Source: Chromera velia
Taxonomy: Eukaryota; Sar; Chromeraceae
Assembly (NCBI GenBank): GCA_018398765.1
Contig: JAHBMJ010004756.1
Location: 55,001 to 77,884, forward strand
DNA length: 22,884 nt
Direction of reading: 5' to 3'
Shown in pieces: positions 1 to 8,365 of the stretch (the first letter of the stretch is position 1; the number at the start of each line of letters is the position of its first letter). Both the position numbers and the translations under genes were made by a program. The notes under the pieces are model-generated. The model saw nothing but the letters and a program-made list of their open reading frames with translations, searched no databases and was not told the DNA's origin.

Positions 1-175
1 TTAATCAAATATTTGATCGTATTTGATAGGTCCTTTAAATATTAGGTCCTCCCTGACTGGATATTTGATTTGAGCTTAAGCCCTACCTCAAATTAACTCA
101 AATCAAATCAAATCAAATCAAACATGGTCACTAGCTACGATTGAGGGTTCTACGATTCCTAACTTCTAGCTAGCC
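1..175. repeat. AT-rich DNA with a (TCAAA)n pentanucleotide run
   Basis: The stretch is AT-rich. At about 98-122 the pentamer TCAAA is repeated about five times, and inverted versions (TTTGATTTGAG) lie at about 64-74, so the region can fold on itself. No coding frame is credible here. Confidence 0.6.
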
Positions 176-177
176 TA

Positions 178-795
178 CCCTGCAAACCGTGCAGGTAGCT
201 AGGATTTTACAGGATTTTAGCCTAGGATTTTAACGGATTTTACATATGGGATTTTAGCCGGCATTTTAACGGATTCTAGAACAGATTTTACGGGATTTTG
301 CCCAGGATTCTGCCGGACTATTTCTCCAGGATTTTAGCCACACAAAAATATAATCCAGCAGAACCCTGGCTAAAATCCCATAAAATTCGCTAAAATCCTC
401 GCTAAAATCCAGTAAAATCCTGTGGGATTTTATGGGATTTTATTTACTACCTGCAGGGAAGACCTACGAATTTAGACAGGAATTTAAACGAATTTAGCAA
501 ATTTTGGAGGTCGATTTCCCGTGAACTATATAATATGTTAGAATCTCGCTAGGACTCTCGGAACTTGATACTAATGGCCCGGGTGCTTATATAGCTGTAT
601 ACTCTAGCGTATACTAGCTAGTATACTAAGCTGCTAGACCTATAAGCACTCTTAATATCAATCATCACTAGAATCATCATAGTTCATGAGAAATCGACCT
701 CCAAAGTTTAACATTTTAGCACTCTAAATTTCTTAATTTCGATTCTTAGCTAAATTCCTCTCAAATCCTGTCTAAATTCTTAAGACGTTGCAGGG
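178..795. mobile_element. MITE-like element with CCCTGCAA inverted ends and TA flanks
   Basis: The left end reads TA-CCCTGCAA (176-185) and the right end reads TTGCAGGG-TA (788-797). This gives an 8-bp perfect terminal inverted repeat flanked on both sides by TA, as expected for a TA target-site duplication. The interior is non-coding and highly self-complementary: a GGATTTTA cluster on the left and a long imperfect palindrome on the right. A TA duplication is typical of the Tc1/mariner superfamily and its MITEs. That family link rests only on the flanking dinucleotide and is tentative. The true left end could instead lie near 452, where the palindrome begins. Confidence 0.45.
200..443. repeat. 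Inverted cluster of the GGATTTTA motif
   Basis: GGATTTTA or close variants (GGGATTTTA, GGATTCTA) occur about ten times between 200 and 335. The reverse complement TAAAATCC then occurs four or five times between 375 and 420, followed by two more forward copies at 423-441. The stretch is therefore a fold-back cluster of one 8-10 bp word. No protein is encoded. Confidence 0.75.
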
Positions 796-797
796 TA
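452..797. repeat. Long imperfect palindrome
   Basis: The arms are roughly 452-610 and 620-797, centred on GTATACTAGCTAGTATAC. Matching landmarks on the two arms are GAATTTAGACAGG (left) with CCTGTCTAAATTC (right), and TTGGAGGTCGATTTC with GAAATCGACCTCCAA. Transcription of either strand would give a long hairpin RNA. Confidence 0.75.
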
Positions 798-1681
798 TAG
801 CTTATGAATCGTTAATTTACGTAGTTAATTATCTATTTAAACATATTCAACGGTTAGATCTCTGAAATCATCTCTCGACATGCATTTATGTACACAGCGG
901 AAGCAGTCTTCAAGTGTTGCATGCGCCGCATATGATGCGCGTGTTGACTACATGCAAGGTTTGATCAGGTGAGAACCTGTCAGAGGTCCTGCAAGTGAAC
1001 GGACGACTGCTTTGTCCTTTGCCGCCGACTGGTATGACACGAACGATGACACGGAGATGATGGATGCAGCGAGGGAAGAGCCTTTCAGCTCATGTTGCTG
1101 GATCTCTTCTGAATCAATCTGGCGAACGTTGTGACTGCGGGACCGCAGGTTGTGGACCAAAGCGTGAACAGCAAATGCAGAATTCAAGAAAACAGCGGGT
1201 GGACTTGCGCATATTGTTGTCTTTTTCGCATTTGAAGCGACAAGGAGCGTCTTTGTTTTCGTTTACGAGGGGCGAACAGTCTCTCTCGGTCAGGCACTTA
1301 TGCGCACAAGAGGAATGAGTAGAGAGACACGAAAGAGAGCCGTGGAAAAGGATAGAGCAAGATTTACGACTGCGTGCTTTGACGCTTTCTTTGGTGAAGA
1401 ATGCGGCCCTCTTGCCTCCCTTTCTCACAGCGGTGCCTCTTCTCTGTTTCTTCTTTTCTATTTTGTTTCTCAAAGTCCTTCTCCCTTCCTCAACTGCACG
1501 ACGCCTGTGCACGGTCCCTCTTCCTCTTTGGTTTCTTTTAAAACAAACGAAACTTGTTTTCTAATTACATCTCCCTCCCTCTCCCCCCTTTCCTTCCTTC
1601 CTCCTCGAATGCACGCACGCTCATGTTCAGGATGATCTCTCGATCGATCATGGATTCATTCACAATTAATTCACAATTAAT
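798..1681. other. No gene recognised
   Basis: The short open frames here are Ser/Arg-rich and lack any recognisable motif or splice context. The interval 1395-1615 is CT-rich on the plus strand. A duplicated TTCACAATTAA lies at 1659-1681, next to the stop codon of the minus-strand PLAC8 gene, and would fall in its 3' UTR. Confidence 0.6.
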
Positions 1682-2910
1682 TCACATGGCCTGCTGGGAG
1701 GGGAAGGTCTCGGCCTGGTTGAGGAGCTGGACGACGGTGCAGCAGGTGCAGCAGTAGGCGCAGAGGCAGTCGTTGCAGCAGGACCCCTCGATGCCTGCCT
1801 TCTTTCTGGTCATGTCCCGCATGGCCCAGGCGGACACTCCGCAGCAGCCCGGGAAACACGACTCGTGGCCGAACTTCTCGTATACCTTTCCGACAGCGCA
1901 GGCGGGGCAGCAGAAGCCGTAAAGGCACTGCAGGTAGGCAGGCAGGCAGGCCGGGAGGAGCAAAAAGGCATGAGCTGTTGAACTGTTGCATCTTTGCAGT
2001 GTTGCAGGAGCAGCATGCAGCAAGACAGTCAGGGGCTGGAGGGGTGGTGAGAAGAATGGAGGGCTCTGACGAAGACGTTGGATTGCTGCATGGAGAGTGA
2101 TTGCCAACATGCCACAATCTGTTGAAGCGCAGACAGGTAAGACGTTCGTTCGACAAAGCCTTCAGGATTCGCTGTCACAATTATGTTTACATATCTATCA
2201 GCAGGCATGCGGATGTTGAAGGTGAAGACGCTTTGCATTGTGGCACTCTGATGCAAGAAACGATGCAGAAGTCTTTGTCTTTTATGCTAATGCCAGGCAC
2301 AGCGGGGCGGGAAGACGCGTGCAGTGGACCGAAATGATGCGTCGAATCATGAGCTGTGGGATTGCTCTTTCTCTTTCTCTTTCGCTCTGTTGCAAACAAG
2401 GCCGCGCAGGTGAAGCCAACGGCGTTCAGGTACATGGGGGGGGTCACAAACGCTCAAGCTCATTCCTCACTTCATAAGGCTGGACGGACCGAGCAGTGCA
2501 TTGGAGTTGTGTGAGTGACTTACCTATGAAAATGTTGCGCGACTTTCTGGGTGCACACGCAGCCATTCCATTCAGCTTACTTTCTTTGAATATATATGCA
2601 GGCGTGTCAGCACGACTATGTAACCTTCTCTTTTCTCAGCAAAACGAGACCTTCACTCGTGAAGGGCTCCGCTTCGAGTGCCTGACCGTTTTTTCTTCAT
2701 AGAGACCACGCAAGGCTATACATATGGAAGGGAGCTTATGTGTGTGTACAGGCAAAGCTGTGCGCCTTTTCGGATCCATAGAGAGTGGCTTCTTGTGCTC
2801 ATTCAGTGTCTTTTCGAGCTCTCTGGCGCATTCATGCACTGACTGACGTTCTGAAAGTTGGAGAAGCAGCCGAAGGTGCTCTTGTCCCACTGGTTGGTTC
2901 CGTAAGTCAT
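1682..2910 (-). CDS. PLAC8-family (Cys-rich) protein, two exons: 2910-2848 and 1927-1682
   Basis: The gene encodes a small Cys-rich PLAC8-domain protein. Exon 1 (2910-2848, 21 codons from ATG) carries an N-terminal W8 and an FGCFSNFQN segment. Exon 2 (1927-1682, 81 codons, TGA stop) carries the rest. Joined, they give 102 residues, close to the usual size of a single PLAC8 domain. Diagnostic motifs are CLYGFCCPAC (residues 22-31, the CCxxxxCPC-type signature), a C45/C49/C50 cluster, and the C-terminal CCNDCLCAYCCTCC with Q88 (71-88), which matches the family's CxDC...CCxxCxxxQ pattern. The 920-nt intron (2847-1928) starts GTCAGT and ends in a pyrimidine-rich CCTACCTGCAG; both junctions are phase 0 and sit where the family motif is continuous. 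Known PLAC8 members include plant PCR/FW2.2-like proteins acting at membranes in metal transport or cell-size control. The function of this one cannot be told. The hydrophobic residues around the Cys clusters may associate with membrane. Confidence 0.85.
1928..2847 (-). other. Intron of the PLAC8 gene
   Basis: On the minus strand the donor is AAC|GTCAGT (2847) and the acceptor is CTACCTGCAG|TGC (1928), preceded by a pyrimidine-rich stretch with (GCCT)n. The interval contains stops in the flanking frame. It has CT-rich tracts (about 2365-2390 on the plus strand) but no convincing internal exon. A nested or alternative exon cannot be excluded by eye. Confidence 0.75.
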
Positions 2911-3070
2911 CTTGATTTCGTTGGCTTGAGTGGGCGGCTTTCTGGTCGATGGAGGCTCACTTGGTGGGCTCAAGAAGCAGGCTGGCTGTGTGGCGAACAG
3001 TTTTGCACCCTCTGGTTGGTATGAAAAGTCGAGGCGTTTCTCTCCTTTTGAATGATGTCACGCATGCAGA

Positions 3071-3080
3071 CTATATATAG
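3071..3080 (-). promoter_or_regulatory. Possible TATA-like site upstream of the PLAC8 gene
   Basis: CTATATATAG lies about 160 nt upstream of the PLAC8 ATG on the minus strand. It is self-complementary, so it gives no direction. Position and sequence suit a TATA element, but there is no independent support, and the surrounding 3090-3160 is also rich in alternating TA and GCATGC words. Confidence 0.25.
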
Positions 3081-3084
3081 CTCG

Positions 3085-3871
3085 ACTTTTTGACGTGCAT
3101 GCATGCATGGGTGCACGCATGCACGCAAAACAATGAATGCATATACGTATATATACGTGACACACCCATGCATCAATTTGGTGAGTGCCTCGGATTTTTC
3201 GACTCGGATGAGAGGGAAAGAGTGCGCTCTGAGAATGGGTGAGCTGCCCCCTGAGACACGAATAAATTCCATAAATAAATTACTAATACAAGTCAGTTCG
3301 CGCGCATTGCACGCGGAGTCAAGTGAGTACTTGCGTGAGTGCGTGCGCCATCGCAGGAACTCGATCACTTATATACCCGGCGGCAGCTGCAACCCATGCA
3401 TGATGTGCGTAGACGCGGGTGGCACGGGCCATGCAACACGCGCGGCACCATCCATGGAACACCTCACATTTTCTGGGATTTTGCGCGCCTTCCGGGCCCC
3501 CATTTAGCTCGGCATATTTCTTGATTATAATACACGTACAGACAGATATTAATCGCCTCAGGGGGCAGCTCAGCTCTGCTGAGATCAGCCGAGAGGCCCT
3601 GAGATCGCACGTACTCGTATAACGCATTTTTTCATTTTTTCGGGGGGGATCAGTTCTATCTCTGTCATGGTGTTACCCGAATTCCAAAATATGCCCCTCA
3701 AGCAACTCGCACAGAGCCACGATCGCACATATGCCTTATAATTATATTTTGCGCATGCGTGCTCCTCAAGTAACTCGCACGGAGTTGCTTGATATATATA
3801 GTATGCGCACGGTCCCGAAAAGCATACTTCACGCGTATTACCATGACCCCCGCCTCATTGCAGCACATAAA
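3085..3871. other. Non-coding stretch with palindromes and alternating purine-pyrimidine DNA
   Basis: No gene is recognised. The interval 3090-3165 is rich in GCATGC/GCACGC and TATACGTATATATACG. The interval 3548-3605 holds a diffuse GC hairpin (GGGGGCAGCTCAGC with GAGATCAGCCGAGAGGCCCTG). Two diverged copies of CTCAAGYAACTCGCACRGAG begin near 3697 and 3764. Confidence 0.5.
3766..3792. repeat. 11-bp stem hairpin
   Basis: TCAAGTAACTC (3766-3776), a 5-nt loop GCACG, then GAGTTGCTTGA (3782-3792) pair with a single mismatch. A partial copy of the left arm lies near 3697. No pyrimidine tail follows that would mark a terminator. Confidence 0.6.
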
Positions 3872-3937
3872 GCACACTACGGGCGCGACATTTGCCATGC
3901 CAGGGCCCATAGGCCATGCCCGGAGCATGGTTCCATG
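3872..3937. repeat. Dispersed repeat, inverted copy at 19821-19890
   Basis: The segment containing CACTACGGGCGCGACATTT and CCATGCCAGGGCCCATAGG matches the reverse complement of 19821-19890 at roughly 85 percent by eye. It directly precedes the terminal-inverted-repeat element at 3945. The second copy is not followed by that element. Confidence 0.75.
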
Positions 3938-4089
3938 TCACTGACGCATGCCAGGGGTGAGTGGGGTGCTTTTTACCCCCTTAAAGCGGCGCATTTCCAC
4001 AAAAAAACTCGTTCTCATAATTGGTAAGGAGTTAGAAGCTGAAACTTTGTGTAAGAAGACGTTATAACGATAGAAAAAGAACTACGGAA

Positions 4090-4245
4090 CAGATTTTTTA
4101 TATTATTTCTAGAAACATAGGCTACCATACAAATTTTATGAGTTTTATACCGTTTTTCTTATTGTTAAAAACCGTTAAAAAATGGCCCAAAACTCACAAA
4201 ATTTGTATGGCAGCCTATGTTTCTAGAAATGATATAAAAAATCTG
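4090..4245. repeat. Internal palindrome of the TIR element
   Basis: The left arm from 4090 (CAGATTTTTTATATTATTTC, then TAGAAACATAGGCT) and the right arm ending at 4245 (reverse complement CAGATTTTTTATATCATTTC) match over about 58 nt with few differences. About 40 nt of partly complementary sequence separate them. The open frame across it is a by-product of the repeat. Confidence 0.85.
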
Positions 4246-4266
4246 TTGGATAGAGAATTGGAGAAG

Positions 4267-4602
4267 AGTAGTGAGTGTGGCGGCTTCTTTCTTCAGAGCT
4301 CTTTATGGAAAGTCTGTGAGTCTGAAGCATACACAGAGTCTAACAGATGTTGCCTAAAGTATAAACCCTAAACCCTCAATGAAGTCAAATGATTTTGATG
4401 GAGCTGAAATTCGGGCGGCGTAGCACTGAATCGAATGAGAGTAGAGTAGTGAGTATGGCGGTTTCTTTCTTCAGAGCTCTTTATGGGAAGTCTGTGAGTT
4501 TGGAGCATATGCAGAGTCCAACAGATGTTGCCTAAAGTAATCAATGAAGTCAAATAATTTTGATGGAGCTAAAAGTTGTGCGGCGCGGCACTGAATCGAA
4601 TG
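4267..4602. repeat. Tandem duplication of about 165-178 bp inside the TIR element
   Basis: Copy 1 starts at 4267 and copy 2 at 4445, both with AGTAGTGAGT. They share TTCTTTCTTCAGAGCTCTTT, AACAGATGTTGCCTAAAGTA, TGATGGAGCT and CACTGAATCGAATG (4424 and 4589). The offset changes from 178 to 165 because copy 1 carries extra bases that correspond to the telomere-like AAACCCTAAACCCT. Confidence 0.9.
4363..4376. repeat. Interstitial telomere-like motif (AAACCCT)2
   Basis: Two perfect AAACCCT heptamers, the plant-type telomere unit read on the C-rich strand, sit in copy 1 of the tandem duplication exactly where copy 2 (CTAAAGTAATCAATGAAG) lacks them. The extra bases therefore look inserted after the duplication. 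Two units alone could be chance. Confidence 0.6.
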
Positions 4603-4941
4603 CGCGCACGGCGGTTAATCGAATTCACCTGCAGCTCAGGGCGTGCGCGACGGCTTACCCCCGGCCCGCCCCACGGCTTGGCCTTCCTGCGTGTGCACGG
4701 ACGGAACGATTGACACCCTATGTCTCAACTTATAGTTCTTTTTCTATCGTTATAACGTCTTCTTACATAAAGTTTTAGCTTCTAACTCCTTACCAATTAT
4801 GAGAACGAGTTTTTTGCGGAAAAGCGCCGGTCTCTTATGCAGAGGGGGGGGCAAAAAGCACCCCACTCACCCCCGGCATGCGGATTAGAAATTTATTAGA
4901 TGTTTCTGGCATGGATAGTTCCTGTTTCTGAATGGAAAAAC

Positions 4942-4980
4942 TGGTGCCTTTATCGTATTCAGGCGGTCTCAAAGGCACCA
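4942..4980. repeat. Perfect 10-bp hairpin
   Basis: TGGTGCCTTT (4942-4951) pairs perfectly with AAAGGCACCA (4971-4980) across a 19-nt loop. It lies just outside the TIR element. No function is assigned. Confidence 0.6.
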
Positions 4981-5307
4981 TGCCAAGAAAAAAAGAAGGG
5001 AAACGGCTGACTACTTCAGTAGTACTTCTTGTGAACCAGAAAGCCCGGTTTTACCTTATTTGATAACGGTTGGTGCAATGAAACTTTTTGCTATGCAGTC
5101 TTGATTTCTAGTCTGTTTGAAGTCACTCATTTCATCAATTTCCTTCCTGAGTGTCTGCACAAGTATCCACTTTGCTTTCTAGGTCTCTTTAGAGCTCTAG
5201 TCACTGTCTGTGTACAGAAGTTGGGGTTTGAGACCCCCCAAAATGGTATTTTTCAGCGTTGTTCCTCTTTTGTTTCGTTCTTCATCTCCTGTTGTCGGCG
5301 GTTGCCA

Positions 5308-5658
5308 ATGTATCTGATGAACTTGAGGGGTAAAATATTAGCTGATAAAGAAGCTTCGCCAAGGTCTGCAGTCCTTAGCAAAGCCCCCGCAACGAAGCTG
5401 AACAAGCTAAAGGACAAGGATAAGCCAACAGAAATCTAGATCATGCTTCGAGATGCTGCCAAAAAGTCTAATACCGAGTGCGCAGAAGTTTTTGGAGAGC
5501 CAACTGATGCAGAGATCTACAGTTTCATCATCAGGACACCAGTAGAGATTATAGAGGGGGGGCGCAGAATGAGATATGAGGCAAAGGATGCGCCGTTTCA
5601 GCGTGATTTTGACCAACAGATCCAGAAATTGGTAAAAAAGAGGAGATGTCGCATCTAA
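5308..5658 (+). pseudogene. Protein-like frame with one in-frame TAG, unidentified
   Basis: From ATG 5308 one frame runs to TAA at 5656-5658, interrupted only by TAG at 5437-5439. Before the stop it is Lys-rich (KLNKLKDKDK). After it the residues look like an ordinary soluble domain (CAEVFGEPTDAEIYSF, VEIIEGGRRMRYEAKD), ending in a basic tail KLVKKRRCRI. The same frame is open back to 5101, but that part is less protein-like, and an acceptor may lie in between. I recognise no family. The TAG may be a disabling mutation, or the part after it (from the ATG at 5443) may be a separate 71-residue frame. The minus strand is also open across 5407-5727, so strand choice rests on residue composition only. 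Confidence 0.35.
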
Positions 5659-6125
5659 CACCTGTTGCGAGCCTTCCATATCTGAAGAATAGAAGCCTAT
5701 CAGACTATTGAGAACCCGAATACGCATTCAAACAAGTGAATCTGCACTCGTTCTGTTAGTGCACGTGGGGGTGGACGGACGCACGGGCCACTGCACGCGC
5801 GACGCTCACCGCCGCCGCCCATGATGATCTAACGATTTGCATGCACGAGTTGATACAGATTTCATTCATGTACATGCAGACATAAATGATCGAATGATTG
5901 CCTCTTCATGATAACAGTGAATAAAGAGACCCAATTCATGACAGTCGGTAATTAGCCGATTGAGAGATAGCCGATTCTGTGTATATGTGACATGTTGATC
6001 CAAATAGTCACATCCTCTCGATAGACACAATGTAGACGGCAACAGATTGAGAAGATAGAAGTCGGAATGCTTGGATTAAGATCAGTCCTTTTAAATCCAG
6101 ACTTCTTGTATCTATGGGTTAATTC
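5659..6125. other. No gene recognised
   Basis: The interval contains a short GC-rich patch (5755-5820, GCACG/CGCC-rich) and otherwise mixed AT-rich DNA. Only short open frames without motifs are present. Confidence 0.5.
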
Positions 6126-6262
6126 AATAATCATTATGGCTCCATTATGATAATGACGTAATGATTATAGACATAATCATAAGGTTCTATAATCATTATG
6201 ACTGATTATCATAATGATGATAATAATTATGATTGATTATCATAATAACCATAATGATTATA
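6126..6262. repeat. Cluster of the ATAATGATTAT palindromic motif (left)
   Basis: The words AATCATTATG, ATAATGATTAT and GATTATCATAATGAT occur about eight times in 137 bp, in both orientations. A similar cluster occurs at 11610-11845. The words are near-palindromic, so the cluster can fold into many alternative hairpins. Confidence 0.75.
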
Positions 6263-6865
6263 CAAAAATACCTATGGAAAACTTTTATAACGATGCATAT
6301 CAATGCACGCTGGTGCTATAAAGAGCGTCTCCAAAGGACAGTCAACTCAGGGCGCATACTAATCGATCCAATATCGATAGTCAAGCGCGTCTCACAGCGA
6401 CTGTCACTGCACAGTAAGGGCGTCTCTCCTCGCGTATCCTCACGTGCTAGTTGCAGAGAACGTTTGGCATCAAGAGCACATGATTAAAAGTATATTTTGC
6501 AAAGAAAACGTCAATTTTCTTTTCAAATGAAACATACTTTGCATTTAGAGGTGCACTATACGCCGAGCATTCATTGTCTCCGAGTTCCTTCATTGTTCAA
6601 ACAAAGCAAAGAGGTTCTTCAACAAAAGAGGTAAAAGATTCAGAGACACTCTTGGGCGCCTCAGCTTTCAAGTGAAAAGAACAAAGCAACCAAAATATCA
6701 GCGAAACAAATTTGGGGGTCAAAACCCCAGTTCGAATCAACATCGATTAAAGAAGAGCAATTCTCTTACAAACCCTAGGTCAAACAGGTCCCTGGACGGG
6801 ATGGAGTGACCCAATTAATTGGAAGCGACGATGAAGCGACACGGAGTGAGGAACACACCCACTTG
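6263..6865. other. No gene recognised
   Basis: Mixed-composition DNA with no credible frame. GGGGTCAAAACCCC followed by AGTTCGAATC near 6715-6738 looks like part of a tRNA T-arm, but the other arms are missing. Confidence 0.5.
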
Positions 6866-6956
6866 TACACACACACATACACACACACACACATACACAC
6901 ACACACACACACATACACACACACACATACACACACACATACACATACACATACAT

Positions 6957-6999
<43 letters not shown>
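6866..6999. repeat. Compound (AC)n(AG)n microsatellite
   Basis: The interval 6866-6966 is (AC)n interrupted by AT every few units (ACACAT), and 6967-6999 is nearly pure (AG)n. The apparent CVCVCV, THTHTH and SLSLSL proteins on both strands are translation of the repeat. Confidence 0.95.
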
Positions 7000-7003
<4 letters not shown>

Positions 7004-8172
7004 TGCACGTGGCACTGCCCTGAACAACACTGAGACTGTGGGTCTGATCATTCGGAGTCGCCGAGCAGGATATCATATGCTTTGGCAGATAAAGAACCTA
7101 TCTGAATACGTGTCAACTTCGCGTGAATCAACATTCGTGCATTCACCCATCAAAACCTTAATACATATAAGATAAAGCTTCCATGCAGAACAAAGCAACT
7201 ATACAACCAACCAGCCAAAGAGTGAGTACACTTAGGGGAAAGGCCGCGGAGAGCAGAAATGAGTCAGAAGCTTACTAAGACCAATATTGAGAATGCCACT
7301 TTATTTTTGCCTGCTTTCCAAAGCAGATGGGAGTAAATGGAACGTGGTAAGGTCGCCTCATGTTGCATAGCACGTTGCATGCACGAATATCGTTCCTGAT
7401 TTTCCCAAGAAAAGAATCTGACTCTACAGACAGAAAGGAAAGCAAACAAAAGCTTCTGAAAGCAGACAAAAGCGATATGAAACACGAGGCCGCTCGCGTA
7501 GACGGCCTTTCCGACTGGCCATTGATCTGAAATCTCAAGGTAGCTGAAGGACAATTCAATTTTGATCCGGTTTGCGGCGTTGCGAACCTTAAAGCCAGCG
7601 GGGGCCATTTGCGCCCTTTGCAACAAGTAGATGGGCTAAGATAGGCTTCTGGGAAGGTCTTTGCGAAGCCACTTTGTTTCGACCCAGTGGTCTGTTTTCA
7701 TAGCAAAGCTGACGTTTGAGCCAAACAAACCATATGCAAGCTGTATGCATGAAGGTCAGGCAATCTGCGCCATGCAGCTCAGGGACCGCGGGCCTCCGGC
7801 CCGCGCGATCCCGCGGCCACTGGCGCTGCGTGGCTGAATTTCCCAAAATTTGCTTGCACGGGTCTTTTTCCCCGAAATTGGCATGCGTCATGCATGCTTT
7901 TCGCGGAACCGACGAGTATGGACTAGCTGCTTCAGTAACTCTGCACTCCTTAAGTTGGCTCTGAACTGCTTAGAGATTTGAGTGTTTCTGTTGCACATTG
8001 CAGAGCTTCATAGAGCTCCACCTCTTTCCCATGTGGTACACTAGCCTCAGTGCAGCCGTGATTTTTCCCTCTGTCGTCTCCGTGGATTATTGAGAGTGTA
8101 TCCTTCTTCTTGCTTTTCCCAGAATAAAACAAGCTTCTCCTGTCAGGTTGTCAACCTGACTTTGACGTAGAA
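7000..8172. other. No gene recognised; one GC hairpin
   Basis: Open frames of 94-120 residues exist on the minus strand (7264-7626 and 7589-7891), but they show no domain, repeat or splice context and I do not call them. A perfect GC stem GCGGGCC-TCC-GGCCCGC sits at 7788-7804. Confidence 0.45.
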
Positions 8173-8365
8173 ATGAAGCTCGCTCGAAGTATTGACACTG
8201 CACATGTTGTTTGCACAGTGTGTCATGTTTGTGGAGTGCCCGTCTCTCCCTTTTCTTCTCTTTGGATCCTTCATCTGCAGAACAGCAAGGTAAACATTTT
8301 CCTTGGCGAGACAGACCCTTGTGCTGACAGAAAGGACTCTCCTCAGCAGTTTCACAGCACGAGCA
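8173..8365 (+). CDS. Possible first exon leading into the 146-bp repeat array
   Basis: From ATG 8173 the frame is open into the first repeat unit and reaches GAGCA|GTAAGTG at 8366, a strong donor, in phase 1. The first part has a CTVCHVCGVP stretch (two CxxC-like spacings). The second part is the repeat peptide containing GETDPCADRKDSPQQFHST. If splicing followed the repeat pattern, the next exon (8431-8511) would bring an in-frame TAA at its third codon, so the product would end early unless that exon is skipped. There is no homology support. It could equally be non-coding. Confidence 0.2.

Larger units (their letters stand above)
3945..4882. mobile_element. Non-autonomous terminal-inverted-repeat element, about 938 bp
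   Basis: The left arm (3945-about 4082) and right arm (about 4734-4882) are long inverted repeats. Both contain GCATGCC(A/G)GGGGTGAGTGG at the tip, then ACTCGTTCTCATAATTGG, AAGGAGTTAGAAGCT and AAGAAGACGTTATAACG further in. The interior has a palindrome (4090-4245) and a tandem duplication (4267-4602) but no transposase-like frame, so the element is presumably mobilised in trans. The outer flanks read ...ACTGA and GATTAG... An element-free relative of this site exists near 19813-19820 (reverse complement CTGAGATT). No clear target duplication is visible, so the superfamily is unassigned. Confidence 0.75.

Noticed and set aside
6700-6745. tRNA gene suggested by GTTCGAATC
   Set aside because: Only a T-arm-like word is present. 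No acceptor, D-arm or anticodon stem could be built around it.
6775-7175. CVCVCV, THTHTH and SLSLSL frames
   Set aside because: These are products of the (AC)n(AG)n microsatellite on both strands.
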